Shown one piece after another: positions 16,894-27,500 of a stretch of 64,000 nt of DNA. A program made the position numbers and the translations under genes. The first letter of the stretch is position 1, and every line of letters begins with the position of its first letter. Location: contig NZ_CP007032.1 in NCBI RefSeq assembly GCF_000231405.2, positions 2,666,001-2,730,000 of the forward strand, in the 5' to 3' direction. The notes beneath the pieces were generated by a model. That model was given only the letters and a program-made list of their open reading frames with translations. It did no database searches and was not told the origin of the DNA. Source of the DNA: Desulfitobacterium metallireducens DSM 15288. Its GTDB lineage: Bacteria > Bacillota > Desulfitobacteriia > Desulfitobacteriales > Desulfitobacteriaceae.

Positions 16894-17925
16894 ATGAGTC
16901 ACATTCTTCAAGCGTTAGACCTCTTAACCCAAAATCAGGATTTACCTGGCGAATTAGCCTCTGCCGTCATCCAAGACCTGCTTGCGGGCGAATTAACCCC
17001 AACCCAGATCGGGGGCCTACTTTTTGGTTTACGCGTCAAAGGTGAAAGTGCTGAAGAGCTTGCCTCTTTTGCCCGTACCCTGCGTGAAGCGGGTCAGCAT
17101 ATAGAAGCCCCTGAAGGGGCTGTCGATACCTGTGGAACGGGTGGCGATCGAGCTGGAACCTTTAACATTTCCACAACAGCAGCCTTTATCGTTGCAGGAG
17201 CAGGTGTCCCCGTCGCCAAACATGGAGGCCGCTTTGCTTCTGGACACTGCGGAAGTGCTGATGTTCTGGAATATCTGGGTATTCCGCTCTCCGCAAAACC
17301 CGAACAAAGTGAGCAAGCGTTAAAAAAGGTGGGCATTACCTTTCTCTTCGCCCAACTCTATCATCCCGCCATGGCCAAGGTTGCAAGTCAACGTCGTGAA
17401 CTCGGCATCCGCACCATTTTCAATCTACTCGGGCCTTTGCTCAATCCAGCAAACGCACCTTATCAACTTCTTGGGGTCTCAGCACTCTCCGTTTTACCCA
17501 CAATGGCTAAAGCGTTACAACTTCTTGGAATTCAAAGAGCGATCGTGATGGTTGGAGAAGACGGGCTAGATGAGGTGAGTCTTTCCGGACCTACCCAAGC
17601 CATTTTGGTTAACGGAGACGAACTAATCGATTTTGTCATTACTCCGGAGGAATTTGGATTCAAACGCTGTTCCATCAACGAAATCAAAGGCGGTTCACCT
17701 GAAGAAAATGCTCATATTACGCTCAGCATACTTCAGGGTGAAAAAGGTCCCAAGCGGGATATCGTTCTTCTTAATGCCGGAACAGCACTTTTTGCAACGC
17801 ATAAAGCAAAGAGCATTGCTGAAGGAATCGCTCTCGCTACTGAAAGTCTCGATTCCGGGCGTGCTCTGGAAAAGCTTGAACAACTCCGTCAATCTCTACA
17901 GCCGGAACTCACCGCCTGCAACTAA
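16894..17925 (+). CDS. trpD: Anthranilate phosphoribosyltransferase TrpD
   Basis: 343 residues, usual length. The PRPP-binding motif GTGGDRAGTFNIST, the KHGGRFASGHCGSADVLE anthranilate pocket and NLLGPLLNPA are all present. It transfers phosphoribose to anthranilate. An AAGGAG site precedes the ATG. Stand-alone, not fused to TrpG. Third gene of the operon. Confidence 0.97.
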   Translation: MSHILQALDLLTQNQDLPGELASAVIQDLLAGELTPTQIGGLLFGLRVKGESAEELASFARTLREAGQHIEAPEGAVDTCGTGGDRAGTFNISTTAAFIVAGAGVPVAKHGGRFASGHCGSADVLEYLGIPLSAKPEQSEQALKKVGITFLFAQLYHPAMAKVASQRRELGIRTIFNLLGPLLNPANAPYQLLGVSALSVLPTMAKALQLLGIQRAIVMVGEDGLDEVSLSGPTQAILVNGDELIDFVITPEEFGFKRCSINEIKGGSPEENAHITLSILQGEKGPKRDIVLLNAGTALFATHKAKSIAEGIALATESLDSGRALEKLEQLRQSLQPELTACN

Positions 17926-17952
17926 TCATCTTCAAAAGAAAGGAGCTACCCA

Positions 17953-19503
17953 ATGTATGTTGCTCAAAAAGAATGGCAACTTGATCCCTATCCCAGCGAT
18001 CCCTCTAACTGGATTAGCGATTTAGTTCGATTAGGAGAGAACTTGGGCGAAAAATGCTTTGCCTTGCTTGAAGGTAAAGAAGGGGATCATCAACGGACCT
18101 ATCTAGGCTTTGGCCAAGGCATAACCCTTTCCCGCCAGACCTTTTCTAAAACCGGACTTACAGAAACCCCAGATCCGCTCACCCATTTAAGATGGTTTCA
18201 CCAAACTCATTGTCTGGACTCGGAAAAAGAGTTAGAAAGCGGTCTCCTCGGCTACTTGGACTATGAATGGGGTTTAGCTTGGCATAAGCCCTCGTCTAGC
18301 ACTGCAACTCCTGATTATTTTTTCAGGTTCTGCCCTATTAACCTTATTCTCTTACCCCTCGCACAAAAACTGACACTTGAGGTTTTTGCGGATGATAAAA
18401 AAACTTTGGAATTTCTCTTACAGACGTGGTGTACCAAACTCAATTCCTACCTTACTCCTTTTTCCTCTTGTTCAGACTTTAGATTTTCAAACCCCTCCGC
18501 TAGTTCCGAGGTATCTTCCACTGTCTCTCCCGTCACTTCACTTTGTCCTATTTCTCCTACATCAGTAACTTTGCCTGTTTCTGCCCCTTCTGCTTCCACA
18601 GCACTTTCTCCATTCCTGACCGTGAGTCCCGAAGCCCCTTCCTCTCAAACCATCCCACAGAAAGAGCTTGCTGCTTGGCACTCCAATCTAAGTCGCGATG
18701 AATTTGTAAAACGTGTTGAGCGAATCAAAGCTTATGTCCAGGATGGAGATATTTTTCAAGCCGTTCCCTCACAACGATTTATTAAAAATGTAAAAATTGA
18801 TCCCTGGGCCGTTTATCAGCAACTCCGGGTTCTTAACCCCTCCCCTTACCTCTTCTGCTTTTTCGCCGAAAAGGAAACGTTGGTAGGAAGTTCACCTGAA
18901 CTTCTGCTTTCCTCAAGGGGTCCCTTAATCCAGACCCGGCCGATTGCTGGAACCCGACCCCGTGGGAAAACTCCAAGCGAAGATTTTTCACGCGAACAAG
19001 AACTCCTGGATGATGCTAAAGAGCGGGCAGAACATGCTATGCTGGTTGACCTTGGGCGTAACGATTTAGGCCGGGTCTCCCAGTACGGCTCGGTAAAAGT
19101 GAGCCAATATGCGAAGATTGAGCGATTCTCTCATGTTATGCATCTCGTTTCGACCGTAGAAGGTGAGATTGATCCCGCCTATGATTCACTTGATGCACTT
19201 AAAGCCGTTTTTCCAGCAGGCACGTTAAGCGGCGCGCCCAAGGTGAGAGCCTTAGAAATTCTGCAGGAACTCGAGCCAGAACCTCGCGGAGCCTATGGCG
19301 GTGCGCTCGGTATTGTTCGCTGGAATGGAGATCTAGATTTTTGCATCACCATCCGAACCTTAGTCATAACCGACAAGCAGGTCCAGGTTCAAGCCGGAGC
19401 CGGAATTGTCTTTGATTCGGTGCCCGAACAGGAATTTGAAGAGACTGTACACAAAGCACAGGCCCTTCTAAAGGTGGTGGACGACTGTGTTAGCTGTTCT
19501 TGA
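17953..19503 (+). CDS. trpE: Anthranilate synthase component I TrpE
   Basis: 516 residues. N-terminal domain from about residue 20, chorismate-binding domain from about residue 245 (RDEFVKRVERIKAYVQDGDIFQ, SPELLLS, RPIAGTRPRG, ERAEHAMLVDLGRNDLGRV, GTLSGAPKVRA, YGGALG, AGAGIVFDSVPE). It makes anthranilate from chorismate with TrpG. Between the two domains lies a stretch of about 65 residues (around 165-235) very rich in Ser, Pro, Thr and Val, unlike normal TrpE and probably a disordered linker. No clear LLES-type tryptophan feedback motif was found, so feedback control is uncertain. It overlaps trpG by 17 bp. Confidence 0.95.
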   Translation: MYVAQKEWQLDPYPSDPSNWISDLVRLGENLGEKCFALLEGKEGDHQRTYLGFGQGITLSRQTFSKTGLTETPDPLTHLRWFHQTHCLDSEKELESGLLGYLDYEWGLAWHKPSSSTATPDYFFRFCPINLILLPLAQKLTLEVFADDKKTLEFLLQTWCTKLNSYLTPFSSCSDFRFSNPSASSEVSSTVSPVTSLCPISPTSVTLPVSAPSASTALSPFLTVSPEAPSSQTIPQKELAAWHSNLSRDEFVKRVERIKAYVQDGDIFQAVPSQRFIKNVKIDPWAVYQQLRVLNPSPYLFCFFAEKETLVGSSPELLLSSRGPLIQTRPIAGTRPRGKTPSEDFSREQELLDDAKERAEHAMLVDLGRNDLGRVSQYGSVKVSQYAKIERFSHVMHLVSTVEGEIDPAYDSLDALKAVFPAGTLSGAPKVRALEILQELEPEPRGAYGGALGIVRWNGDLDFCITIRTLVITDKQVQVQAGAGIVFDSVPEQEFEETVHKAQALLKVVDDCVSCS

Positions 19504-20086
19504 TAACTATGATTCCTTTACCTATAACCTCGTTCAAGCATTTGGTGATTTAGGAGAACCCCTCCAAGTCTATCGTAACGACGAATGCAGAGCCTCCGAT
19601 TTTCTTGCCTCCAACCCTGATGGTGTCATTATTTCTCCCGGGCCTTGCACCCCAAACGAAGCCGGAATCTCTCTTGATGTTATCCGCCAACTCAAAGCAC
19701 AAGCGGAAAGGGGAACGATGATCCCGATCCTGGGGGTCTGTCTAGGACACCAAGCCCTGGCTCAGATCTTTGGTTCAGCCATCACGCAAGCGCCTGAAAT
19801 TGTTCATGGTAAACAATCCTTAATTTTCCATAATGGAGGAGGTCTATTTTCAGGCTTAGAACAAGGTTTTCCTGCGGGAAGATATCATTCCTTGATTGTT
19901 GATTCACAGCATTTAAGCGCCGATTGCAAAATAACCGCTTGGACAAAAACTGGACTCATTATGGGCATCCAGCATAAGGCTTATCCCTTCTACGGAGTTC
20001 AGTTTCACCCTGAAAGCATCTTAACTCCAGAGGGCGCAAAAATTCTTCAAGCGTTTCTCCATATCGTAAGAACCACTCCTAAATGA
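19487..20086 (+). CDS. trpG: Anthranilate synthase component II TrpG (glutamine amidotransferase)
   Basis: 199 residues starting at a GTG (19487) inside the end of trpE. Class I amidotransferase: LDNYDSFTYNLVQ, ISPGPCTPNEAG, the nucleophile cysteine in GVCLGHQA, and the His-Glu pair in YGVQFHPESI. It supplies ammonia to TrpE; in related bacteria such a subunit may also serve PabB. It is the last gene of the operon: a strong terminator follows and trpB/trpA are absent. Confidence 0.95.
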   Translation: MLAVLDNYDSFTYNLVQAFGDLGEPLQVYRNDECRASDFLASNPDGVIISPGPCTPNEAGISLDVIRQLKAQAERGTMIPILGVCLGHQALAQIFGSAITQAPEIVHGKQSLIFHNGGGLFSGLEQGFPAGRYHSLIVDSQHLSADCKITAWTKTGLIMGIQHKAYPFYGVQFHPESILTPEGAKILQAFLHIVRTTPK

Positions 20087-20121
20087 ACTGACACTGTGCC
20101 CTAAGGGGGGCTGCAAAGCAA

Positions 20122-20154
20122 AAAAGCTGTTATCCAATTTGGATAACAGCTTTT
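20122..20154. terminator. Bidirectional terminator between trpG and clpX
   Basis: A 14-bp perfect stem (20122-20135 and 20141-20154) with A-runs on the left and T-runs on the right. It serves both converging genes. Confidence 0.88.
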
Positions 20155-20165
20155 AACTTTTCGAC

Positions 20166-21431
20166 TTACGCCGTTTCTTCTTTTTTACTCTTTTTCGCTT
20201 TATCCGTGGTGACTAAGAACGGTTCCTCTTTCTTCAGAACCACGTCCTGAGTGATCACACACTTGGTCACATCGGTACGGGAAGGAATATCGTACATCAC
20301 GTTAAGCATAATCTCTTCCACGATAGCACGCAGACCGCGGGCTCCTGTATTTCTGCGAATCGCTTCTTCAGCGATCGATGTAAGGGCCTCATTCTTGAAC
20401 TCTAAGGCAACTCCATCAAGTTCAAGCAGCTTCTCATATTGCTTAACTAGAGCATTTTTAGGCTCCGTCAAAATTCGAACAAGTGCTTCTTCATCAAGGG
20501 CATCCAGAGTCACAATGATCGGTAACCGTCCTACGAATTCAGGAATCAAGCCAAATTTCAAAAGATCAGAGGGCAAGATCTCTTTTAAGGTCTCTCCAAT
20601 TTTTAATTCACTTTTCTTTTGAATTTCGGCACCAAAGCCCATTGTTTTCTTACCAATCCGGCTTTGGATGAGTTTCTCAATCCCGTCGAAAGCCCCACCC
20701 ACAATGAACAAGATATTCGTGGTATCAAGCTGGATAAATTCTTGATGGGGATGTTTGCGACCCCCTTGCGGTGGAACACTTGCCACAGTCCCTTCAAGGA
20801 TTTTCAAGAGAGCTTGTTGCACTCCCTCTCCAGAGACGTCACGGGTAATCGAAGGATTTTCTGACTTACGGGCAATTTTATCGATTTCATCGATATAGAC
20901 AATTCCTTTTTCCGCTTTTTCGACATCATAATCGGCAGCTTGAATCAGTTTTAAAAGGATATTTTCAACGTCCTCACCCACATATCCAGCTTCCGTTAAG
21001 GATGTCGCATCCGCAATTGCAAAGGGAACATTCAGAACTTTGGCTAGAGTGGAGGCAAGCAAGGTTTTACCCGAGCCCGTCGGTCCCATCAAAATTATAT
21101 TGGACTTTTGGAGTTCAACATCATCAATTTTCATCCCTAAGTTGATCCGCTTATAGTGGTTATAAACAGCAACTGCAAGGGCCTTTTTAGCTTCATCCTG
21201 CCCAATGACATATTGATCGAGTATTGCTCGGATTTCCTTTGGTTTTGGAATATCTCCGATTTCAACTCCCAAATCTTCATTAAGTTCTTCCTCAATAATT
21301 TCATTGCAGAGCTCAATACACTCGTCACAAATATATACACCAGGACCAGCAACTAGCTTTTTAACTTGATCTTGAGTTTTTCCACAGAACGAGCACTTGA
21401 GTTGATTTTTCTCGTCGTTGTACTTTGCCAT
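20166..21431 (-). CDS. clpX: ATP-dependent Clp protease ATP-binding subunit ClpX
   Basis: 421 residues. N-terminal C4 zinc-binding domain (CSFCG, then CDECIELC), Walker [14 protein letters not shown], Walker [10 protein letters not shown], the [10 protein letters not shown] ClpP-binding loop region, and a complete sensor-2 C-domain. It unfolds ssrA-tagged and other substrates for ClpP. The gene follows tig by only 40 bp; the clpP gene usually found between them is absent, so ClpP must come from another locus. Confidence 0.97.
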   Translation of the reverse strand: MAKYNDEKNQLKCSFCGKTQDQVKKLVAGPGVYICDECIELCNEIIEEELNEDLGVEIGDIPKPKEIRAILDQYVIGQDEAKKALAVAVYNHYKRINLGMKIDDVELQKSNIILMGPTGSGKTLLASTLAKVLNVPFAIADATSLTEAGYVGEDVENILLKLIQAADYDVEKAEKGIVYIDEIDKIARKSENPSITRDVSGEGVQQALLKILEGTVASVPPQGGRKHPHQEFIQLDTTNILFIVGGAFDGIEKLIQSRIGKKTMGFGAEIQKKSELKIGETLKEILPSDLLKFGLIPEFVGRLPIIVTLDALDEEALVRILTEPKNALVKQYEKLLELDGVALEFKNEALTSIAEEAIRRNTGARGLRAIVEEIMLNVMYDIPSRTDVTKCVITQDVVLKKEEPFLVTTDKAKKSKKEETA

Positions 21432-21471
21432 CCTCTCACCTCTCTACCGCAGAATTCCCCTTACACGTCGG

Positions 21472-22758
21472 TTAAGCGTTTTGCTCAACCAAGAAGTCAA
21501 TTGTTTTCTCAGAGATTAAACTTTGAGCGTACAGATTGTATTCTCCACGAGCAACGAGAGCCTGCTTTAAGTTTTCAGCTTGGGTTTGATAACGCTCAGC
21601 GAGTTTCGCCAACTCTGCATTTACTTCGTCTTCTGTAACCTGAATTCCTTCTGCCTTACTAATCGCTTCCAAAACAAGTTCAGTTTTGACATTTTCCATC
21701 GCTTGAGGACGGAATCTCTCTCTCATTTCTTGCTCTGAAGTGCCAAGGAAATGGAAATATGTCTCCAAATCCAACCCTTGATTAGAAAGATTTTGTTGAA
21801 GGTCTTGAACCATAGCGTCAATCCGAGTATTAAGCATCGCATCTGGGATTTCAACGCTCGCATTTTCAACAGCCTTAGCAATGATCGAATTGCGATACTC
21901 GTTTTCAGCAGTTTGCTCTGCTGCTTTCATCAGTTTGTCTCTAACATCGGCTTTCAATTCATCCAACGTCTCAAAATCGCTAACATCTTTTACAAACTCA
22001 TCATCGATAGCCGCAAGCTCTTTCCTTTTTATTTTATGCACAGTTACTTTAAATAAAGCATCTTTTTCTTTAAGATCTGCTACATGATATTCTTCAGGGA
22101 AAGTTACGTTAACATCAATTTCTTGACCCAATTGGGCTCCAACGAGTTGTTCTTCAAAACCAGGAATAAACGTTCCTGAACCCACCGTTAACTCGTAACC
22201 TTCAGCAGTGCCCCCGTCAAAAGGAACTCCGTCCACAGACCCTGCAAAGTCCATCGTGACTGAATCTTTATTCTCAACAGTACCCTCTTCTTCAAGGGTC
22301 ACAACTTTTGCATATTGTTCCTGTTTACGCTTAAGATCCGCTTCTACATCCTCATCACTTACAGTAGCCGCATTTTTCTCAATTTTTAAGCCTTTATATT
22401 CCCCAAGTTCAACTTCCGGTTTAACGGTTACTTTCGCTTTGAAAACAAGGTCTTTCCCCTCTTCCATTTGGACGAGGTCCACCTCTGGACGGTCAACAGG
22501 CTCGATCCCTGTCTCGGTAACTGCTTTAGTATAAGCTGGTCCGATGACATCATCTACAGCTTCACTATAGAGCGTCTGGGTTCCTACATAATGCTCAATG
22601 ATTGACCGAGGTGCCTTCCCTTTACGAAACCCTGGGACATTAACTTTCTTAGCTAGCACTTTCGCTTGCTTAGTCACAGCAGCGCTGAATTCTTTAGAAT
22701 CTACGGTGATTTCAAGTTCAACCGTATTTTTCTCTATTTTCTCCATCTTGACTGACAT
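21472..22758 (-). CDS. tig: Trigger factor (ribosome-associated chaperone, PPIase)
   Basis: 428 residues, full length: ribosome-binding tail with the GFRKGKAPRS signature near residue 43, FKBP-like domain (about 150-245: KDSVTMDFAGSVDGVPFDGG), and a helical C-terminal chaperone domain. Start ATG at 22758 behind GGGGGAG. It heads the tig-clpX unit. The 297 bp upstream hold no gene I can see. Confidence 0.97.
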   Translation of the reverse strand: MSVKMEKIEKNTVELEITVDSKEFSAAVTKQAKVLAKKVNVPGFRKGKAPRSIIEHYVGTQTLYSEAVDDVIGPAYTKAVTETGIEPVDRPEVDLVQMEEGKDLVFKAKVTVKPEVELGEYKGLKIEKNAATVSDEDVEADLKRKQEQYAKVVTLEEEGTVENKDSVTMDFAGSVDGVPFDGGTAEGYELTVGSGTFIPGFEEQLVGAQLGQEIDVNVTFPEEYHVADLKEKDALFKVTVHKIKRKELAAIDDEFVKDVSDFETLDELKADVRDKLMKAAEQTAENEYRNSIIAKAVENASVEIPDAMLNTRIDAMVQDLQQNLSNQGLDLETYFHFLGTSEQEMRERFRPQAMENVKTELVLEAISKAEGIQVTEDEVNAELAKLAERYQTQAENLKQALVARGEYNLYAQSLISEKTIDFLVEQNA

Positions 22759-23054
22759 GCATGCTCCCCCTTAAAACTTCCTTTAAAAATATATGTAAGC
22801 CGCCTTTGTCCGGTGTCCGGCGAAGAGCAGTTACATCAATCATAATTAAAACAGATTCCTTGGATCCTAGCAACTCTCCATAGTCTTTCCGGAATTACCC
22901 AAGAACAAACTCGACATTTTTCGTCAAAATCGCTCTCAATCCTTCCGTGAAAAGCAGATTTTTAGTGACAATTTTACCTGACTATTCTACCAAACAACCT
23001 CAGGAAAATCAAGGGATTACGCTCGATAGGGAGGTCTTGTGCGGGATCTTGAGC

Positions 23055-24185
23055 CTATTTATCGTTAATAAGTTCAAAAATATAGTGTGTTGCTCGTTCA
23101 GCCGCTTTGCCTGGCAAAGCTTTCGCTGTCGCTTGACGCATGAGTTCTATCTCCTGAGGATTATGGAGAAGTCGATGCACTGTTTCTCCCAATTCCTCCT
23201 CAGTCTGCACCACTAACCCTGCTCCAATCCGTTGGATAAAGTGTGCATTTTCTTCTTCTTGCCCCGGAATTGGCTTATAGATTAACAAGGGAAGATGTCG
23301 AGTCAAGGCTTCCGATACCGTCAATCCTCCGGCCTTAGTAATAATGATATCGGATACCGCCATTAACTCCTCAACATTACGAACAAATCCGAATCGGTGC
23401 ATTGGATTTTTAGCCTCAGCCACAATTCCATCCATGGACCTATATAGTTTTTCATCCCGTCCGCAAACGATCAAGGATTGAACAGGAACCTCGGAATCCG
23501 CCAAAAGCTGGCATACTTTTTTAATTCCGCCCAGCACTCCATAGGCCCCACCCATAATCAAGAAAACAGGCCGATCGGGATAAATATGAAGTTGCTGACT
23601 AATTTCTTGTCGATCTAATGCGTGTTCAAAACGAGGATTCACAGGAATACCTGTAATTTGAATGGTCCGCGGGGCAATTCCTCGACTCACTAAACCCTCA
23701 AAGACATCATTATTCCCCACAATATAGAGATCTACTCCTTGATGAATCCATTGACTATGTACGGCATAATCCGTAACGACTGTGACAACAGGAACCTTCA
23801 GTACACCCCGCAAACGAAGTTGCGCTAGAACGCCAGCAATCACAGGATAGGTACAAATAATCACATCGGGTTGAAGCTTCTCAATATAGCTCAGGAACTC
23901 GCGTCGCCCTAAAATATTCAAAAGCTTTTGTAAAACGGAATGCGGCGGGATTTTAGAGGTTCGATAGTAGAACTTTCCCCATAAACGAGGGCTGTGCTTG
24001 ATCAGTTCGATATATGTACTCTTGATGACTTTATTTAAGGGCTTACTTAAAAAAGCCATTGAATCCACGTGGGTAATTTCAGCTGAAGGAGCTTTCGTCC
24101 GTATCTCGTCGATGAGCGCCTCGGCAGCGCGCACGTGACCTGCTCCATAAGATGCCGAAAAGACGATAATGCGTAAATCGCCCAC
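23055..24185 (-). CDS. Diacylglycerol glycosyltransferase (MGDG synthase/UgtP-like, GT28)
   Basis: 376 residues. The N-terminal MGDG-synthase domain shows SASYGAGHVRAAEAL and the VDSMAF segment; the C-terminal donor-binding half has VFLIMGGAYGVLGG and the KAGGLTVSEAL motif typical of GT28/MurG-like enzymes. It probably adds glucose or galactose to diacylglycerol on the inner membrane face, giving glycolipids. The start is GTG at 24185 behind AAAGGAGG. Single gene between tig and the small spore protein gene. Confidence 0.85.
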   Translation of the reverse strand: MGDLRIIVFSASYGAGHVRAAEALIDEIRTKAPSAEITHVDSMAFLSKPLNKVIKSTYIELIKHSPRLWGKFYYRTSKIPPHSVLQKLLNILGRREFLSYIEKLQPDVIICTYPVIAGVLAQLRLRGVLKVPVVTVVTDYAVHSQWIHQGVDLYIVGNNDVFEGLVSRGIAPRTIQITGIPVNPRFEHALDRQEISQQLHIYPDRPVFLIMGGAYGVLGGIKKVCQLLADSEVPVQSLIVCGRDEKLYRSMDGIVAEAKNPMHRFGFVRNVEELMAVSDIIITKAGGLTVSEALTRHLPLLIYKPIPGQEEENAHFIQRIGAGLVVQTEEELGETVHRLLHNPQEIELMRQATAKALPGKAAERATHYIFELINDK

Positions 24186-24311
24186 TTAGAAATCCTCCTT
24201 TGATTCTTTACCTAAAAAACAAAAACGCCTTCTCTCATTTTACCCTTAAATAAGGAAATAGCAAACTGATCTAGGTTAAACTATACGATATTATACAGAT
24301 TCAGGAGCAAA

Positions 24312-24346
24312 GAAAAAGGAGCTGTTGCAATAACAGCTCCTTTTTC
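24312..24346 (-). terminator. Terminator after the small spore protein gene
   Basis: A 15-bp perfect stem (24312-24326 and 24332-24346) with loop GCAAT, four bases after the stop codon on the minus strand. Confidence 0.88.
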
Positions 24347-24349
24347 TCA

Positions 24350-24523
24350 TTAGGATAAAGAATTTGTATCCACCCAATCCTTAGCTTCAATAACCGATTC
24401 TTCTGTTGGAATAGGGACATTGGATTCAGGTTTAGTGCTTTCAATATGCCCCCGCCAAGCTGCCGTATCATGCCGTTCAATCGGATTAGCTAAGAACTTT
24501 TCTTTCGACTTATTTTCATCCAT
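24350..24523 (-). CDS. DUF3787 (CDIF630_02480-type) small spore surface protein
   Basis: 57 residues, ATG at 24523 behind TAGGAGG. The sequence holds NPIERHDTAAW near the start and AKDWVDTN near the end, the two conserved blocks of this short clostridial family, described as a spore surface protein in Clostridioides. It has no signal peptide or membrane helix. It lies just downstream of nothing else on its strand except PFOR (26 bp gap in the other direction), and has its own terminator. Confidence 0.8.
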   Translation of the reverse strand: MDENKSKEKFLANPIERHDTAAWRGHIESTKPESNVPIPTEESVIEAKDWVDTNSLS

Positions 24524-24549
24524 AACTTATTCCTCCTATCAATGCTTCA

Positions 24550-27500
24550 TTAATACTGCATGTCTGCGAAACGTTTTAACGTCTGATATTTTTCTTGGGC
24601 ATATTTTTCAGCCGTAGTAAACAGTTCCTCTGCCCGTTCAGGGAACACCGTTATAAGGGATGAGTAGCGAATTTCGCCCTTCAAGAAGTCTTTGAAGGGA
24701 GCTGTCGGCTCTTTAGAGTCGAGGATGAAGGGATTCTTCCCTTGTTCTTTCAAACGGGGGTCATGGCGCCACAGATGCCAGTATCCCGAATCAACCGCTT
24801 TCTTCATCTCTAGCATACTTGTTCCCATACCGGATTTGATCCCATGGTTAATACATGACGCATAGGCAATGATGATGGACGGCCCTTTATAGCTTTCTGC
24901 TTCTGCAATCGCTTTAATCGTTTGATTCATATTCGCCCCCATCGCGATTTGGGCGACATAAACATAACCATAAGTTGAGGCGATTAACCCGAGATCCTTT
25001 TTACGTATCCTTTTTCCACCCGCCGCGAACTTCGCAATCGCTGCCGTTTGTGTCGCTTTCGAAGATTGTCCACCCGTGTTCGAGTAAACTTCTGTGTCAA
25101 CAATAAAGATGTTGATATCTTCCCCACTCGCGATAACATGATCCAGCCCATTATAGCCGATATCATAAGCAAAGCCATCACCTCCGAAAATCCAGACGGA
25201 AGGCTTAACGAGGTAATCTTTTTTCGCCAGAATCTCCGAAAGAATAGGGTTGCCCGAACCATTTTCTGTTTTCATAACTTCAAGCACCCGTGCTGAGGCC
25301 TTCTTCGACCCTTCTCCATCATCCATGTTATCGAGCCATTCCTGGAAGGCTTGTTTTAGATTCTCTGAGATGGAGCTAGCTAACCCTTGGCGCATAAGAT
25401 CGGCTATTTTCTCACGGATTTGTTTCGAACCGATATACATCCCAAATCCAAACTCAGAATTATCTTCAAAGAGGGGATTCATCCAAGCTGGCCCTTTACC
25501 CTCCGCATTCGTGGTATAAGGGATCGAAGGAGAACTGCCGCCCCAGATTGACGAACACCCTGTCGCATTCGCGATCAGCATACGGTCACCAAACAATTGC
25601 GTAAGCAGCTTCGCATAAGGAGTCTCGCCACAGCCAGGGCATGCACCATTGAATTCGAGAAGGGGCGTTGCAAACTGGCTCCCGACAAGCGTTTTTACAT
25701 CCAATAAATTGCGTTTTTCGGAAACCGTCAACGCGAACTCCCAGTTTTCTGATTCCATCTCGATTTCATGATCTGCAGGCTTCATCACGAGCGCTTTGCC
25801 TGGAGCCGGGCAAATATCAGCACAATTGCCACATCCCGTGCAATCGAGCGGAGAAATTTGAATTCGGTAATGATAACTCTCTAGCTTCTTATTTATTGGC
25901 TTCTTCGTCTTAAAGGTATCCGGTGCTTTCGTGAGTTCATTCTCATCCAAGAGGTAAGGACGAATCGTGGCATGCGGACAGACATATGAGCATTGGTTAC
26001 ATTGGATGCATTTATCAATTTGCCATTCCGGGAGATAAACCGCAATCCCTCGTTTTTCATAGGCGGACGTACCCAGCGGATGCGTTCCATCCTCTATCCC
26101 CACAAAAGCGCTGGTCGGAAGATCATCTCCATCGTGACGTGCCATGGGGCGCTGAATGTTTTTAATAAAGTCAGGCTCCTCCTTAATGGGCATCATCTCA
26201 TCAGGGATATCAGCCCAGGACGCTGGAACTTCAACTTTATGTAAAGCTTCAATCCCTTTATCCACAGCCTTTTGGTTCATTTCGACAATATTGGCACCCT
26301 TTTTACCGTATACCTTCTGAATTGAATCCTTCAGATAGCGAATTGCGTCATCAACCGGAATAACGTTAGCTAATTTGAAGAAAGCCGCTTGCATGACCAT
26401 GTTAATCCGGCCACCCAAGCCAATTTCTCCCGCAATGGAGATCGCATCAATAATATAGAAATTGATATCGTTTTTCGCAATATAACGTTTGAATAAAGCA
26501 GGTAAGTGGTCTTCTACTTCCTCAGGCTTCCAAGAGCAGTTCAGGACAAACGTACCCTTCTTTTTTAGCCCCTTTAACAGGTCGTAATTATAGAGGAACG
26601 ACTTGTTGTGGCAAGCAATATAATCTGCATCAAAGACAAAGTAAGAAGATTTGATGGGTTTTTTACCGAAGCGCAGATGAGAAATCGTGGTTCCCCCGGA
26701 CTTCTTACTGTCATATTCAAAATATCCTTGCACATGAAGATCCGTATTGTCCCCAATGATTTTGATCGCACTCTTATTCGCGCCAACTGTTCCATCTGAT
26801 CCAAGTCCCCAGAATTTACAACTGATTGTACCCTCGGGCATGGTATCAACGATTTCTTTCAGCGGTAAAGACGTATGGCTAACATCGTCGACGATGCCAA
26901 TCGTGAACCGATCCTTCGGCTGATCTTGCTTGAGATTTTCATACACAGCAAGGATTTGCGAAGGCGTGGTATCTTTAGAGCCCAATCCATAGCGTCCTCC
27001 GATGATAAAGGGCTTTTGAGTCTCATGATTAAACATTTGTACAACATCGAGGTAAAGTGGCTCGCCCGTTGAGCCCGGTTCCTTCGTACGATCCAAGACC
27101 GCAATTTTCTGTACGGATTGAGGAAGAGCATCAAAGAAATACTTTTTCGAAAATGGACGATAAAGATGGACTTTAAGCAGTCCCACTTTTTCGCCTTTGC
27201 CTCGAAGATAATCAATTGTCTCTTCTGTCGTGTTGCAGACCGAGCCCATAGCTATAATAATATTTTCGGCCTCCGGGTCTCCATAATATTCGAAGGGATG
27301 ATATTCACGCCCACTGATTTTCTTGAATTCCTTAAAATAATTCTCAACAATATCCGGGACAGCTTCAACAAAAGGATTAGATACCTCGCGTCCTTGGAAA
27401 TAAATATCTGGATTCTCCGCACTTCCTCTCAAAACAGGGTGTTCAGGATTCAGCGCACGATCTCTAAATTCCTGAATCGCTTGATAATCGACAAGCTTAG

